Origin: Firmicutes bacterium UBA3930
Lineage (GTDB): Bacteria; Bacillota; Clostridia; Caldicoprobacterales; Caldicoprobacteraceae
Reading direction: 5' to 3'
NCBI GenBank assembly: GCA_002385885.1
Contig: DGEI01000039.1
Coordinates: 1-63,317 of the forward strand
Length of the DNA stretch: 63,317 nucleotides
The position numbers were made by a program, and so were the translations under genes. Under the pieces are notes generated by a model that saw only the letters and a list, made by a program, of their open reading frames with translations, made no database searches and was not told the DNA's origin. Below are positions 18,402 through 25,721 of the stretch, in pieces; positions within the stretch are counted from its first letter, which is position 1, and each line of letters begins with the position of its first letter.

Positions 18402-18486
18402 TTTATACAATTATAGGAGATCCCATCTTTTGACAGATGGAGATAAATACTCCCTTTCCTCCTTTCCAAGATAAGCCGGCTTATTA

Positions 18487-19593
18487 CTATCCATAAAGCC
18501 TTACCGGCAATACAAGGTAACAGAATGCTTCCCCTTCAATAGGACGTATTATACATGGACTTACATTTGATGTAAAATCCAGGCATATTTCCTGATCTTT
18601 TGTTACCTTGAGCACATCCAGCATATAACGGGCATTAAAAGCTATCTCGATATTTTTTCCTTCAAGTACAATTGGTATTTCTTCGTATATCTTCCCAATT
18701 TCCGAATTTGATGTAATTGTTAACCTATCATCCTGAACATTCAGTTTTATAAGGTTATTCTCCAACTCCTGAGCCATCAGTGAAGCTCTCTCTATACTTT
18801 GGTGCAGAAGAAGGGTATCCAGTTTTACCCTGGTTTTATACTCCTGGGGAATTATCTGTTTATAGTTAACAAATTCTCCTTCCAGTAACCTGGATATTAT
18901 CTTAGTATGCCCTATATCAAATATTATGTGCTTGCCTCCGACGCTTATTGTTACATTTGTCTCATCGTCAGTCAGAATTCTGCTGATCTCATTCAGTGCT
19001 TTACCGGGAACAATCATGCTGATGTTATCATATACCTCCGGCAATATTTCCTTTCTCAGCGCCAATCTGTAGCCATCAAGGCATATCATGCTGATTGAAC
19101 CGTTTTGTATTTCAACCAATGCACCGGTTAATATAGGCCTTGTTTCATCTGAAGCAACAGCAAATATGGATTGCTGTATCATGCTCTTAAATATATCCTG
19201 CTGTATTTGAATCGGTTTACTCCCTTCTACCTGCTCAATTTCCGGATACTCATCCGGGTCCAGCCCCTGTATTGTTATAAAGGTATTCTGGCATTTTATG
19301 TCAATTTGGAACCTTTCCTGAAGCTCTAAGGTAATATCGGCTTCGGGAAGCTTACGTATAATATCGCCAAAAACCCGGGAGGGTATTACTGCCGAACCCT
19401 CTTCAATAATTTCAGCAGGTATGTATGTCTGAATAGTTATAAGATCCAGATCGGTACCGACAAGGCGTAACATATTTTCTTTTGCCTCAATAAGAAATCC
19501 TTCCAGTATGGGAAGGGTAATTCTGGATGATATAGCTCTCTGTATGGTCGATATAGCAGACGATAAATTTTTTTGACCACATTTAAATTTCAT
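18487..19593 (-). CDS. dnaN: DNA polymerase III beta subunit (sliding clamp)
   Basis: 368 aa. It forms a ring-shaped dimer that tethers DNA polymerase III to the template. Three repeated clamp domains are expected; the N-terminus MKFKCGQKNLSSAISTIQRA and the C-terminus CYLVLPVRLYG are characteristic, the latter forming part of the partner-binding pocket. Length is usual. ATG at 19593 follows AGGAGG by about 7 nt. It lies 188 bases downstream of dnaA, and the gap contains origin elements. Confidence 0.96.
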   Translation of the reverse strand: MKFKCGQKNLSSAISTIQRAISSRITLPILEGFLIEAKENMLRLVGTDLDLITIQTYIPAEIIEEGSAVIPSRVFGDIIRKLPEADITLELQERFQIDIKCQNTFITIQGLDPDEYPEIEQVEGSKPIQIQQDIFKSMIQQSIFAVASDETRPILTGALVEIQNGSISMICLDGYRLALRKEILPEVYDNISMIVPGKALNEISRILTDDETNVTISVGGKHIIFDIGHTKIISRLLEGEFVNYKQIIPQEYKTRVKLDTLLLHQSIERASLMAQELENNLIKLNVQDDRLTITSNSEIGKIYEEIPIVLEGKNIEIAFNARYMLDVLKVTKDQEICLDFTSNVSPCIIRPIEGEAFCYLVLPVRLYG

Positions 19594-19781
19594 GACATAC
19601 CTCCTATAACAGATGAATATAATAATAATTTATAGTAGTAATAGTAGTAGATACTGTGAATATGTGAATTATTATGTCGAAAGGCGTAAAATCCACAAAC
19701 CCGATGTGGATAACATGGGGATAAAAAGTGCCTTTCAGCATATATTTCCACAGACTGTTATCACAGGATGTGAATAAAAAG
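19594..19781. other. oriC: dnaA-dnaN part of oriC: TAG trinucleotide repeats and DnaA boxes
   Basis: On the plus strand six trinucleotides TAG-TAG-TAA-TAG-TAG-TAG run from 19633 to 19650 beside an AT-rich stretch. They match the DnaA-trio element of bacterial unwinding regions. Directly to the right lie weak DnaA boxes (19655-19663 and 19663-19671, two mismatches each), a perfect box TGTGGATAA (19705-19713), a one-mismatch box (19769-19777) and two two-mismatch boxes (19689-19697, 19744-19752). Polarity (boxes towards dnaA, trios towards dnaN) fits the Bacillus subtilis layout. I infer that this is where the duplex opens. Confidence 0.7.
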
Positions 19782-21116
19782 CTAACTTTCCCTTATCTTT
19801 TTTATTAAATCATCAATGGTTTTGCTTAGCTGGCTGTCTTTTTTCATATCCTGTTGTATCTTATCGTAGGCATGAATAACGGTTGTATGGTCCCGTCCCC
19901 CGAATTCTTCTCCTATTTTGGGCAGTGACTGGTCTGTAAGCTCTCTGCTGAGATACATTGCTATCTGCCTTGGAAAAGCTATAGACCTGTTCCTTTTCTT
20001 CGACTTAAAATCATCTATTTTAAGATCGAAATACTGCGACACCACTTGCTGGATCAAAGGAATCGTTATTTCCTTGGGCTGGTTGTTGGAAAGTATGTCT
20101 TTCAGAGCCTCATCTGCTATTGAAAGACTTAATTGATTGTTTGTAAGAGAGGCATAAGCCATAATTCTTATAAGAGCTCCCTCAAGCTCCCTGATGTTGG
20201 ACTCAATACGTTTTGCAATAAAAAGCAGTATTTCATCGTCAATTTCTATGTCTTCCAGTTCTGCTTTTTTCTTTAATATAGCAATCCTTGTTTCAAGATC
20301 CGGCGGTTGGATATCGGCGATTAACCCCCATTCAAACCTGGAACGCAGCCTGTCCTCAAGTGTTGGGATTTCCTTTGGGGGGCGATCGCTGGATATTATA
20401 ATTTGTTTATTTGCTTCATGTAACGCATTAAATGTATGGAAAAATTCTTCCTGGGTCCTCTCCTTTCCGGCAATAAACTGTATGTCATCAATTAAAAGTA
20501 TATCTATGGTGCGGTAGCGGTTGCGAAAATCTACATTTTTGTCATCTCTTATAGAATTAATCAATTCGTTCGTGAATTTTTCTGATGTAACATAAAGCAC
20601 TTTAGCATTGGGATTACGGGACAAAATAAAATGTCCGATAGCGTGCATAAGATGAGTTTTTCCCAATCCCACTCCACCATATATAAATAAAGGGTTATAG
20701 GCTTTTGCCGGTGATTCGGCAACAGCAAGGGACGCTGCATGGGCAAATCTGTTACTATTACCTACAACAAATGTATCAAAGGTATATTTTGGATTCAGTA
20801 TGCTGTGGGTATAGCTGCTGTTATTTATATCTTTTGGGCTGATTGATTCAAGAAAAGAATCCTCCTCATTCTCCAGTATAAATTTGATGAAGATCGAACT
20901 CCCTGTGGCTTCTCTCAAAGAGCCTGATATAGTATCTATATACCGTGATTGTAGTATATTTTTGGTAAATTCATTAGGGACGCTGAGTATTATTTCGTTG
21001 TCTCTTATAACTAACGGTTTTATTACCCTGATCCATGTGTCAAAGCTGACATCTGAAAGCTGAACTTTAAGGTTTTGAAGGGTTTTTTGCCAAATATCGT
21101 TAATGTTTCTGTCCAT
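19782..21116 (-). CDS. dnaA: Chromosomal replication initiator protein DnaA
   Basis: 444 aa. It binds DnaA boxes and opens the origin. The N-terminal domain (IWQKTLQNLKVQLSDVSFDT) contacts the helicase loader, domain III is an AAA+ ATPase with GGVGLGKTHLMHAIGH (Walker A, near residue 147) and ILLIDDIQFIAGKERTQEEF (Walker B), and domain IV carries the DnaA signature GEEFGGRDHTTVIHAYDKI for DNA binding. Length is normal. ATG at 21116 follows AGGAGG by 8 nt. DnaA boxes lie on both sides, so autoregulation is likely. Confidence 0.97.
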   Translation of the reverse strand: MDRNINDIWQKTLQNLKVQLSDVSFDTWIRVIKPLVIRDNEIILSVPNEFTKNILQSRYIDTISGSLREATGSSIFIKFILENEEDSFLESISPKDINNSSYTHSILNPKYTFDTFVVGNSNRFAHAASLAVAESPAKAYNPLFIYGGVGLGKTHLMHAIGHFILSRNPNAKVLYVTSEKFTNELINSIRDDKNVDFRNRYRTIDILLIDDIQFIAGKERTQEEFFHTFNALHEANKQIIISSDRPPKEIPTLEDRLRSRFEWGLIADIQPPDLETRIAILKKKAELEDIEIDDEILLFIAKRIESNIRELEGALIRIMAYASLTNNQLSLSIADEALKDILSNNQPKEITIPLIQQVVSQYFDLKIDDFKSKKRNRSIAFPRQIAMYLSRELTDQSLPKIGEEFGGRDHTTVIHAYDKIQQDMKKDSQLSKTIDDLIKKIRES

Positions 21117-21185
21117 GATAAAAACCTCCTAAAGAATGCAGGAAAACCTTCTGAAATATATTTTTGCCATAATTAAGAATATTAT

Positions 21186-21214
21186 ATAGTAAAAATACCC
21201 AGTAATAATTGCAA
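21186..21214 (-). promoter_or_regulatory. Possible dnaA promoter
   Basis: Minus strand: TTGCAA (21214-21209), 17-nt spacer, TACTAT (21191-21186), about 70 bases before the start codon and adjacent to the DnaA-box cluster, which fits DnaA autoregulation. Confidence 0.4.
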
Positions 21215-21241
21215 ATAAAACATAACAAAGATGGATAGAAG

Positions 21242-21439
21242 TTGTTCACATTATTCACAAACGGAAAAATACCTGTAAATCCAAAATTTAATAAGCAAAA
21301 ACAGCAAGTTATACACAAAGTTATCCACAGAATGTGTATAACTAAGAATTTTACTTCATTAATATATAAAGCCATATCCAAAAGTTATCAACAGTAATTA
21401 TATAATATCAGATTCTTTGTGGATAATCAATGTGGATAT
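21242..21439. other. oriC: oriC DnaA-box cluster upstream of dnaA
   Basis: Within 200 bases I count two perfect boxes (TTATCCACA at 21321-21329; TGTGGATAA at 21418-21426) and five one-mismatch boxes (21251-21259, 21309-21317, 21333-21341, 21385-21393, 21431-21439), plus TTGTTCACA at 21242-21250. The boxes point both ways and the stretch is AT-rich. This is the incA/B-like half of a bipartite origin between dnaA and rpmH. Coding strands diverge from here on both arms. Confidence 0.9.
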
Positions 21440-21450
21440 GTTTTGTTTTC

Positions 21451-21480
21451 TTGACATGCTGCTTTAGTTTCGCTTATAAT
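21451..21480 (+). promoter_or_regulatory. Sigma-A promoter of the rpmH-rnpA operon
   Basis: TTGACA (21451-21456), 18-nt spacer, TATAAT (21475-21480). Transcription should start near 21487, leaving a leader of about 227 bases before rpmH. The leader has a possible 8-codon frame at 21592-21618 after GGGGAGAGA but no RNA family I recognise. Confidence 0.75.
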
Positions 21481-21713
21481 ACTATCGTATAGAAGGAGGG
21501 CAAGGCAGGTTTTTTTATATTTTTTTATCTCCAGGGAAAATACATCCCTTATGATATCTGAAGAATAATATAAAGGAAAACCGGGGAGAGAATGACGAAT
21601 CAGCAGTTTTTTTATTGATATTAGTTTCCACCGGAAAAGGACGGCGTGCTTATTCTTAAGGATAGGTGGAGTATACGAAGCGTTAAGCATTTTGTAAGGA
21701 AGGAGGACATGAC

Positions 21714-21848
21714 ATGAAAAGAACGTACCAGCCAAAAAACAGACAAAGAAAGAAGGAACACGGGTTTAGAAAAAGAATGAGGACAAAGAGTGGTCGTATG
21801 ATAATAAAAAGGAGAAGGAGAAAGGGAAGAAAGGTATTAACAGCATAA
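21714..21848 (+). CDS. rpmH: 50S ribosomal protein L34
   Basis: 44 aa, highly basic. It starts MKRTYQPKNRQRKKEHGFRK and ends with a run of arginines and lysines, as L34 does. Length is exactly that of the family. The start ATG at 21714 follows AAGGAGG; another ATG 5 bases earlier is out of frame. It is the first gene of the right arm of the origin and heads the rnpA-yidD-yidC-jag group. A hairpin directly after the stop may reduce transcription into rnpA. Confidence 0.95.
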   Translation: MKRTYQPKNRQRKKEHGFRKRMRTKSGRMIIKRRRRKGRKVLTA

Positions 21849-21868
21849 GGCCGCTATTAAGTGGCCTT
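21847..21868 (+). terminator. Short hairpin between rpmH and rnpA
   Basis: AAGGCCGC pairs with GTGGCCTT (8 bp, one wobble, loop TATTAA), followed by TT. It overlaps the rpmH stop. It is probably a partial terminator or processing site that lets L34 exceed RnpA. Confidence 0.5.
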
Positions 21869-21915
21869 TTATGTCAGTTAACCGCTGCTCAAATTGTTCC
21901 TGGAGAAGAAATGCC

Positions 21916-22260
21916 GTGAAAAAAGTATTCAGATTACGCAAGCGGAAAGATTTTAATCGTACTTATAAAAAAGGCAAGTCAATTGCCAATGCATTTTTTG
22001 TTTTGGTTTACAGAAAATCGGGATTGCCGGTTACGCGAGCGGGATTTGCAGTTAGTAAAAAGTACGGTAAAGCGGTAAGCAGGAATAGGATTAAACGACA
22101 GTTGAGGGAAATTTACCGTTATAGGATTCCCCGCATAAAAGATGGATATGATTTGATTTTTATTGTACGCAAAAATGCACGTAAGATTGAGTTTTCCAAA
22201 ATCGAGAATGCGGTAGATGATTTATTAAGGAAAGCGCAGCTTTACAAGGAGACGAACTGA
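21916..22260 (+). CDS. rnpA: Ribonuclease P protein component
   Basis: 114 aa from GTG 21916. The open frame extends 15 codons upstream, but GGAGAAG at 21902-21908 and the family N-terminus (MKKVFRLRKRKDFNRTYKKG) point to the GTG. RnpA is the basic cofactor of the RNase P ribozyme that matures tRNA 5' ends. The RNP signature is visible as KAVSRNRIKRQLREIYR. Length matches other RnpA proteins. yidD follows after one base. Confidence 0.93.
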   Translation: MKKVFRLRKRKDFNRTYKKGKSIANAFFVLVYRKSGLPVTRAGFAVSKKYGKAVSRNRIKRQLREIYRYRIPRIKDGYDLIFIVRKNARKIEFSKIENAVDDLLRKAQLYKETN

Positions 22261-22261
22261 A

Positions 22262-22498
22262 TTGTTTGGGTTTTATATAAAAAGGTTTATGAACCGAATG
22301 ATAATTGGGATGATAAAACTGTACCAGACAGTAATTTCACCTGCGTTGCCCGGAAGCTGCAGATTTTATCCTACATGTTCCCAATACACTGTAGAAGCCT
22401 TGGAAAGGTATGGTGTTTTAAAAGGGTTAAGTATGGGAATAAAAAGAATATTGAGATGCCATCCTTTCCATCCGGGTGGATATGATCCGGTTAAGTAA
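22262..22498 (+). CDS. yidD: Membrane protein insertion efficiency factor YidD
   Basis: 78 aa from TTG 22262 (10 nt after AAGGAG); ATG codons at 22289 or 22298 would give the more usual N-terminus, so the start is uncertain. The family core is clear: KLYQTVISPALPGSCRFYPT, then CSQYTVEALERYG and RCHPFHPGGYDPV. YidD is a small amphipathic membrane-associated protein that assists YidC. The position between rnpA and yidC is the normal one. Confidence 0.93.
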   Translation: MFGFYIKRFMNRMIIGMIKLYQTVISPALPGSCRFYPTCSQYTVEALERYGVLKGLSMGIKRILRCHPFHPGGYDPVK

Positions 22499-22519
22499 AT
22501 TGTGGGGGTAGAAAAAGTA

Positions 22520-23545
22520 ATGGAGCAGTTTTTTGTATTGTTTGAAAACGTTGTTATTATCCAGGCTGCTAATCCAGGCTTATGGGGATCATTTGTAAAT
22601 TTCCTGGGATATGTTTTGACGGTAATAAATAATGTGACTAATAATTATGGGCTTTCTGTAATTTTATTTACCATACTGATGAGATTTGTGCTTTTGCCAT
22701 TGGATATAAAGGGAAAAGCATCTACAAGAAAAATGAGCGCTTTGAAGCCGGAAATGGATAAAATAAATGAGAAATATAAAAATGACCCGGAAAAGAGAAA
22801 CAGAAAAACAGCAGAATTATATAGAAAACATGGAATAAACCCGCTCGGTGGCTGTCTGCCTTTATTGATACAGCTGCCCATATTTTTTGCTTTATTCGCA
22901 GCGTTGCGACAGATCGCAAGTGTTGCGCTGGGAGAATTTTTTATGGATCTGTTAAACCAGTATGAGCCTTCGATTATACCTGTTCTTGATCAAATAAAAG
23001 AAGTAATAGACAAATCAGCAGAGATAAAAGGGAATTTTGTGGACATACTTCCTCAGCTGTTTGTAAGGAATGATTTATCTATTGTTGAAAAAATGAAAGA
23101 AGTCGCTGGAACTGAGAATATAGACATACTAATAAATACAATTAGCAAAATCAGCGACCAGGATGTATACCAATTTTTACAGAGTTCAAATTACAGTTCA
23201 TTCAGATTCCTTTGGATAAGGAATATATGGATTGCCGATTCACCTTTGGTCAGTGTATCAGGTAAATCTATCAGCATTTTCTCCGGCATATGGAACGGTG
23301 TTTTTATACTGCCGATTCTTGCTGGTATTACCTCATATTATCAAGGCAAAATCGCAAATCCTTCCGGGAGCAATGAGCAAACAAAGGGTTTCACAACTAT
23401 ATTCCCTATACTGTCGGTATGGTTTACATCAATGTACACAGCTGCGTTCGGTATTTACTGGATAACGAGCAATATCTTTCAAATAGTTCAGCAAATCATA
23501 TATAATAATCTAAATCAGCCTGAGAAGGAAGGTGCAAGAACGTGA
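22520..23545 (+). CDS. yidC: Membrane protein insertase YidC/Oxa1 family
   Basis: 341 aa from ATG 22520 (GGGGG about 11 nt upstream; GTG at 22502 is the alternative). It inserts membrane proteins with or without SecYEG. It lacks the large periplasmic domain of Gram-negative YidC, as expected. Membrane segments include the N-terminal one, the YGLSVILFTILMRFVLLPLD helix with the conserved arginine, a cytoplasmic loop with KMSALKPEMDKINEKYKNDP, NPLGGCLPLLIQLPIFFALF, and two at the C-terminus. No lipobox cysteine is obvious at the N-terminus, which differs from SpoIIIJ of Bacillus. It overlaps jag by 4 nt. Confidence 0.93.
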   Translation: MEQFFVLFENVVIIQAANPGLWGSFVNFLGYVLTVINNVTNNYGLSVILFTILMRFVLLPLDIKGKASTRKMSALKPEMDKINEKYKNDPEKRNRKTAELYRKHGINPLGGCLPLLIQLPIFFALFAALRQIASVALGEFFMDLLNQYEPSIIPVLDQIKEVIDKSAEIKGNFVDILPQLFVRNDLSIVEKMKEVAGTENIDILINTISKISDQDVYQFLQSSNYSSFRFLWIRNIWIADSPLVSVSGKSISIFSGIWNGVFILPILAGITSYYQGKIANPSGSNEQTKGFTTIFPILSVWFTSMYTAAFGIYWITSNIFQIVQQIIYNNLNQPEKEGART

Positions 23546-24159
23546 AGAGCGTGGAGACCTCTGGTAAAACTGTTGAAGAAGCTATATTAATGGCTGTGGC
23601 ACAATTGGGTGTTCGAAGGGATAATTTAAATATTGAGATAATTGAACAGCCTGCAAAAAGACTCTTTGGGATAATTGGCGGCAAAAGTGCTAAAATTCGG
23701 GCGACTATAAAAAGAAATATCAAGGATGAAGTAAAAGAATTCTTATCAAAACTCTTTACATTTATGAATGTGGAAGCTAAAATTACCGTAACTGAGGATG
23801 ATTCAAAGATAATGGTTCGTCTGAGCGGCCAGAACATGGGATTGCTCATCGGTTACAGAGGAGAAACCCTGGATGCGCTTCAATATTTGACCAACCTCGC
23901 TATTAATAAAGACAGCGAGGAATACAGGCGAATCATCATCGATACCGAGGAATACAGAAGCAAAAGAGAAGAAACTCTGAGAAGACTGGCTAAAAGACTG
24001 GCAAATAAGGTGCAAAAAACAAGAAAAAGCATTGTACTGGAACCGATGAATCCATACGAAAGGCGAATTATTCACTCTACATTACAGAATCATCCAAATG
24101 TAATCACATACAGTGAAGGAGACGAACCTTACCGTAAGGTTGTAATAAAAGTCAAATAA
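23542..24159 (+). CDS. jag: RNA-binding protein Jag/KhpB (SpoIIIJ-associated)
   Basis: 205 aa from GTG 23542, overlapping the yidC stop (GTGA). Three parts are seen: an N-terminal Jag_N domain (SVETSGKTVEEAILMAVAQL), a KH domain (about residues 80-150; GLLIGYRGETLDALQYLTN) and a C-terminal R3H domain (about 150-205; NPYERRIIHSTLQNHPNV). In other Firmicutes it partners KhpA in RNA binding and affects cell division. No truncation is seen. Confidence 0.93.
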   Translation: MKSVETSGKTVEEAILMAVAQLGVRRDNLNIEIIEQPAKRLFGIIGGKSAKIRATIKRNIKDEVKEFLSKLFTFMNVEAKITVTEDDSKIMVRLSGQNMGLLIGYRGETLDALQYLTNLAINKDSEEYRRIIIDTEEYRSKREETLRRLAKRLANKVQKTRKSIVLEPMNPYERRIIHSTLQNHPNVITYSEGDEPYRKVVIKVK

Positions 24160-24177
24160 CATTGATAACCCCTTTGA

Positions 24178-24203
24178 TTAACCCAGTAGCAATACTGGGT
24201 TAA
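24178..24203 (+). terminator. Hairpin after jag
   Basis: Perfect 11-bp inverted repeat TTAACCCAGTA (24178-24188) and TACTGGGTTAA (24193-24203) with a GCAA loop, followed by TATTATATTT. The T-run is broken, so termination may be partial. The rest of the 167-base gap to mnmE is AT-rich without a recognised signal. Confidence 0.55.
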
Positions 24204-24326
24204 TATTATATTTGAGAGGTTACTTCAAAAATATATGAAAAACGTCAAGGATGTATCTAATATAAAATATAGCCGTTATGTAAAATATAAAAACAGCTTG
24301 CATAAGAAGGAAGTGGTATAGTTAAC

Positions 24327-25709
24327 ATGCTGATGGAAGATACAATAGCTGCGATATCTACACCCATTGGTGTAGGAGGTATAGGCATTGTCAGGATGAG
24401 CGGCAGTAAATCTGTTGAAATTATAAAGAATATGTTTAGGACAAAAGACGGAAAAGCATTGGAATGCTTTAAAAACAGGTATTTTTATTACGGCAAAATT
24501 GTGGATAGCGAAGGCAAAACGGCAGATGAGGTTCTTGTTGTTGTAATGCGGGCGCCGAACTCATATACGAAGGAAGATATAGCCGAAATCCACTGTCATG
24601 GAGGTATTGTGCCATTAAGGCAGATACTGCGGATTGCCATACAACAGGGCGCCAGACTGGCTCAGCCGGGAGAGTTTACAAAACGTGCATTTTTAAACGG
24701 AAGGATAGATCTGGCTCAGGCAGAGGGTGTTATGGATTTAATCTGCGCAAAAACAGAGTCAGCGGCAGAGGCTTCCATACAGCATATGGAAGGGATCCTC
24801 TCATCCAGAATTCGTAATATGCGGAAAAGCCTGATAGACATAATGGCCCGGATTGAAGTTGCTATTGATTATCCTGAAGAGGATATTGAAGAAATGGAGA
24901 CAGAAAAATATATTGAAAATCTGACTTTTTTAATAAATGACCTGAATCGCCTGTTAAGCACGGCCGATACGGGAAAACTCATACGCCAGGGAATAAAGGT
25001 TGTAATTGTCGGAAAGCCAAATGTAGGGAAGTCTTCCCTTTTGAATGCCCTGCTGAGGGAAAACCGGGCTATTGTGACGGATATACCGGGCACTACACGG
25101 GATGTTATTGAAGAATCCCTGGATATAGACGGGGTATTGGTAAGAATACTTGATACAGCCGGAATAAGAAAAGCAGCGGATATAATTGAAGACATCGGTA
25201 TTAACAGATCCAGGCAAAGCATAAAAGAAGCCGATTTGGTACTTTGGGTAATGGATGCCTCCGGGCTGATTGATGATGAAGACCTGGAAATAGCTGAAGA
25301 GATAAAAGATAAAAACAAGATAATTGTACTTAATAAGATAGATAAACAAATGGCAGTGGATTTGAAGAGCATAAAAGAGTATATTAAGGATACACCTGTA
25401 ATAAAGACGTCCGCAATACTTGGGCAGGGTATTCCTGATGTAGAAAAAAGTATTCATGATATGGTAATGGGCGGAAAGGTTTGGACAAATGATGAAGTGT
25501 TTATAACCAATATAAGGCACCAGGAAGCCCTTATAAGAGCCGGTGAACACATAAGAGATGCTTTATCTGCACTAAAAAATAACATACCATTGGATCTGGT
25601 TTCAATTGATGTAAGGGAAGCATGTGATGCCCTGGGTACCATAACCGGGGAAACCGTGACTGAAGATCTGTTGGATAAAATTTTCTCTGAGTTTTGTTTG
25701 GGAAAGTAG
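24327..25709 (+). CDS. mnmE: tRNA uridine-5-carboxymethylaminomethyl modification GTPase MnmE
   Basis: 460 aa. With MnmG it modifies the wobble uridine of several tRNAs. The N-terminal folate-binding domain starts with DTIAAISTPIGVGGIGIVRM. The inserted G domain has KPNVGKSSLLN (P-loop), DIPGTTRD, DTAGI and NKID. The C-terminal FSEFCLGK ends with the conserved CxGK. Full length. ATG at 24327 or ATG at 24333 could start it. It is followed by mnmG after 12 bases. Confidence 0.95.
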   Translation: MLMEDTIAAISTPIGVGGIGIVRMSGSKSVEIIKNMFRTKDGKALECFKNRYFYYGKIVDSEGKTADEVLVVVMRAPNSYTKEDIAEIHCHGGIVPLRQILRIAIQQGARLAQPGEFTKRAFLNGRIDLAQAEGVMDLICAKTESAAEASIQHMEGILSSRIRNMRKSLIDIMARIEVAIDYPEEDIEEMETEKYIENLTFLINDLNRLLSTADTGKLIRQGIKVVIVGKPNVGKSSLLNALLRENRAIVTDIPGTTRDVIEESLDIDGVLVRILDTAGIRKAADIIEDIGINRSRQSIKEADLVLWVMDASGLIDDEDLEIAEEIKDKNKIIVLNKIDKQMAVDLKSIKEYIKDTPVIKTSAILGQGIPDVEKSIHDMVMGGKVWTNDEVFITNIRHQEALIRAGEHIRDALSALKNNIPLDLVSIDVREACDALGTITGETVTEDLLDKIFSEFCLGK

Positions 25710-25721
25710 AGGGAATTGGCA

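Noticed and set aside
24954..25550. 198-codon frame antisense to mnmE
   Set aside because: A shadow of the conserved mnmE gene; aromatic-rich translation without any known pattern.
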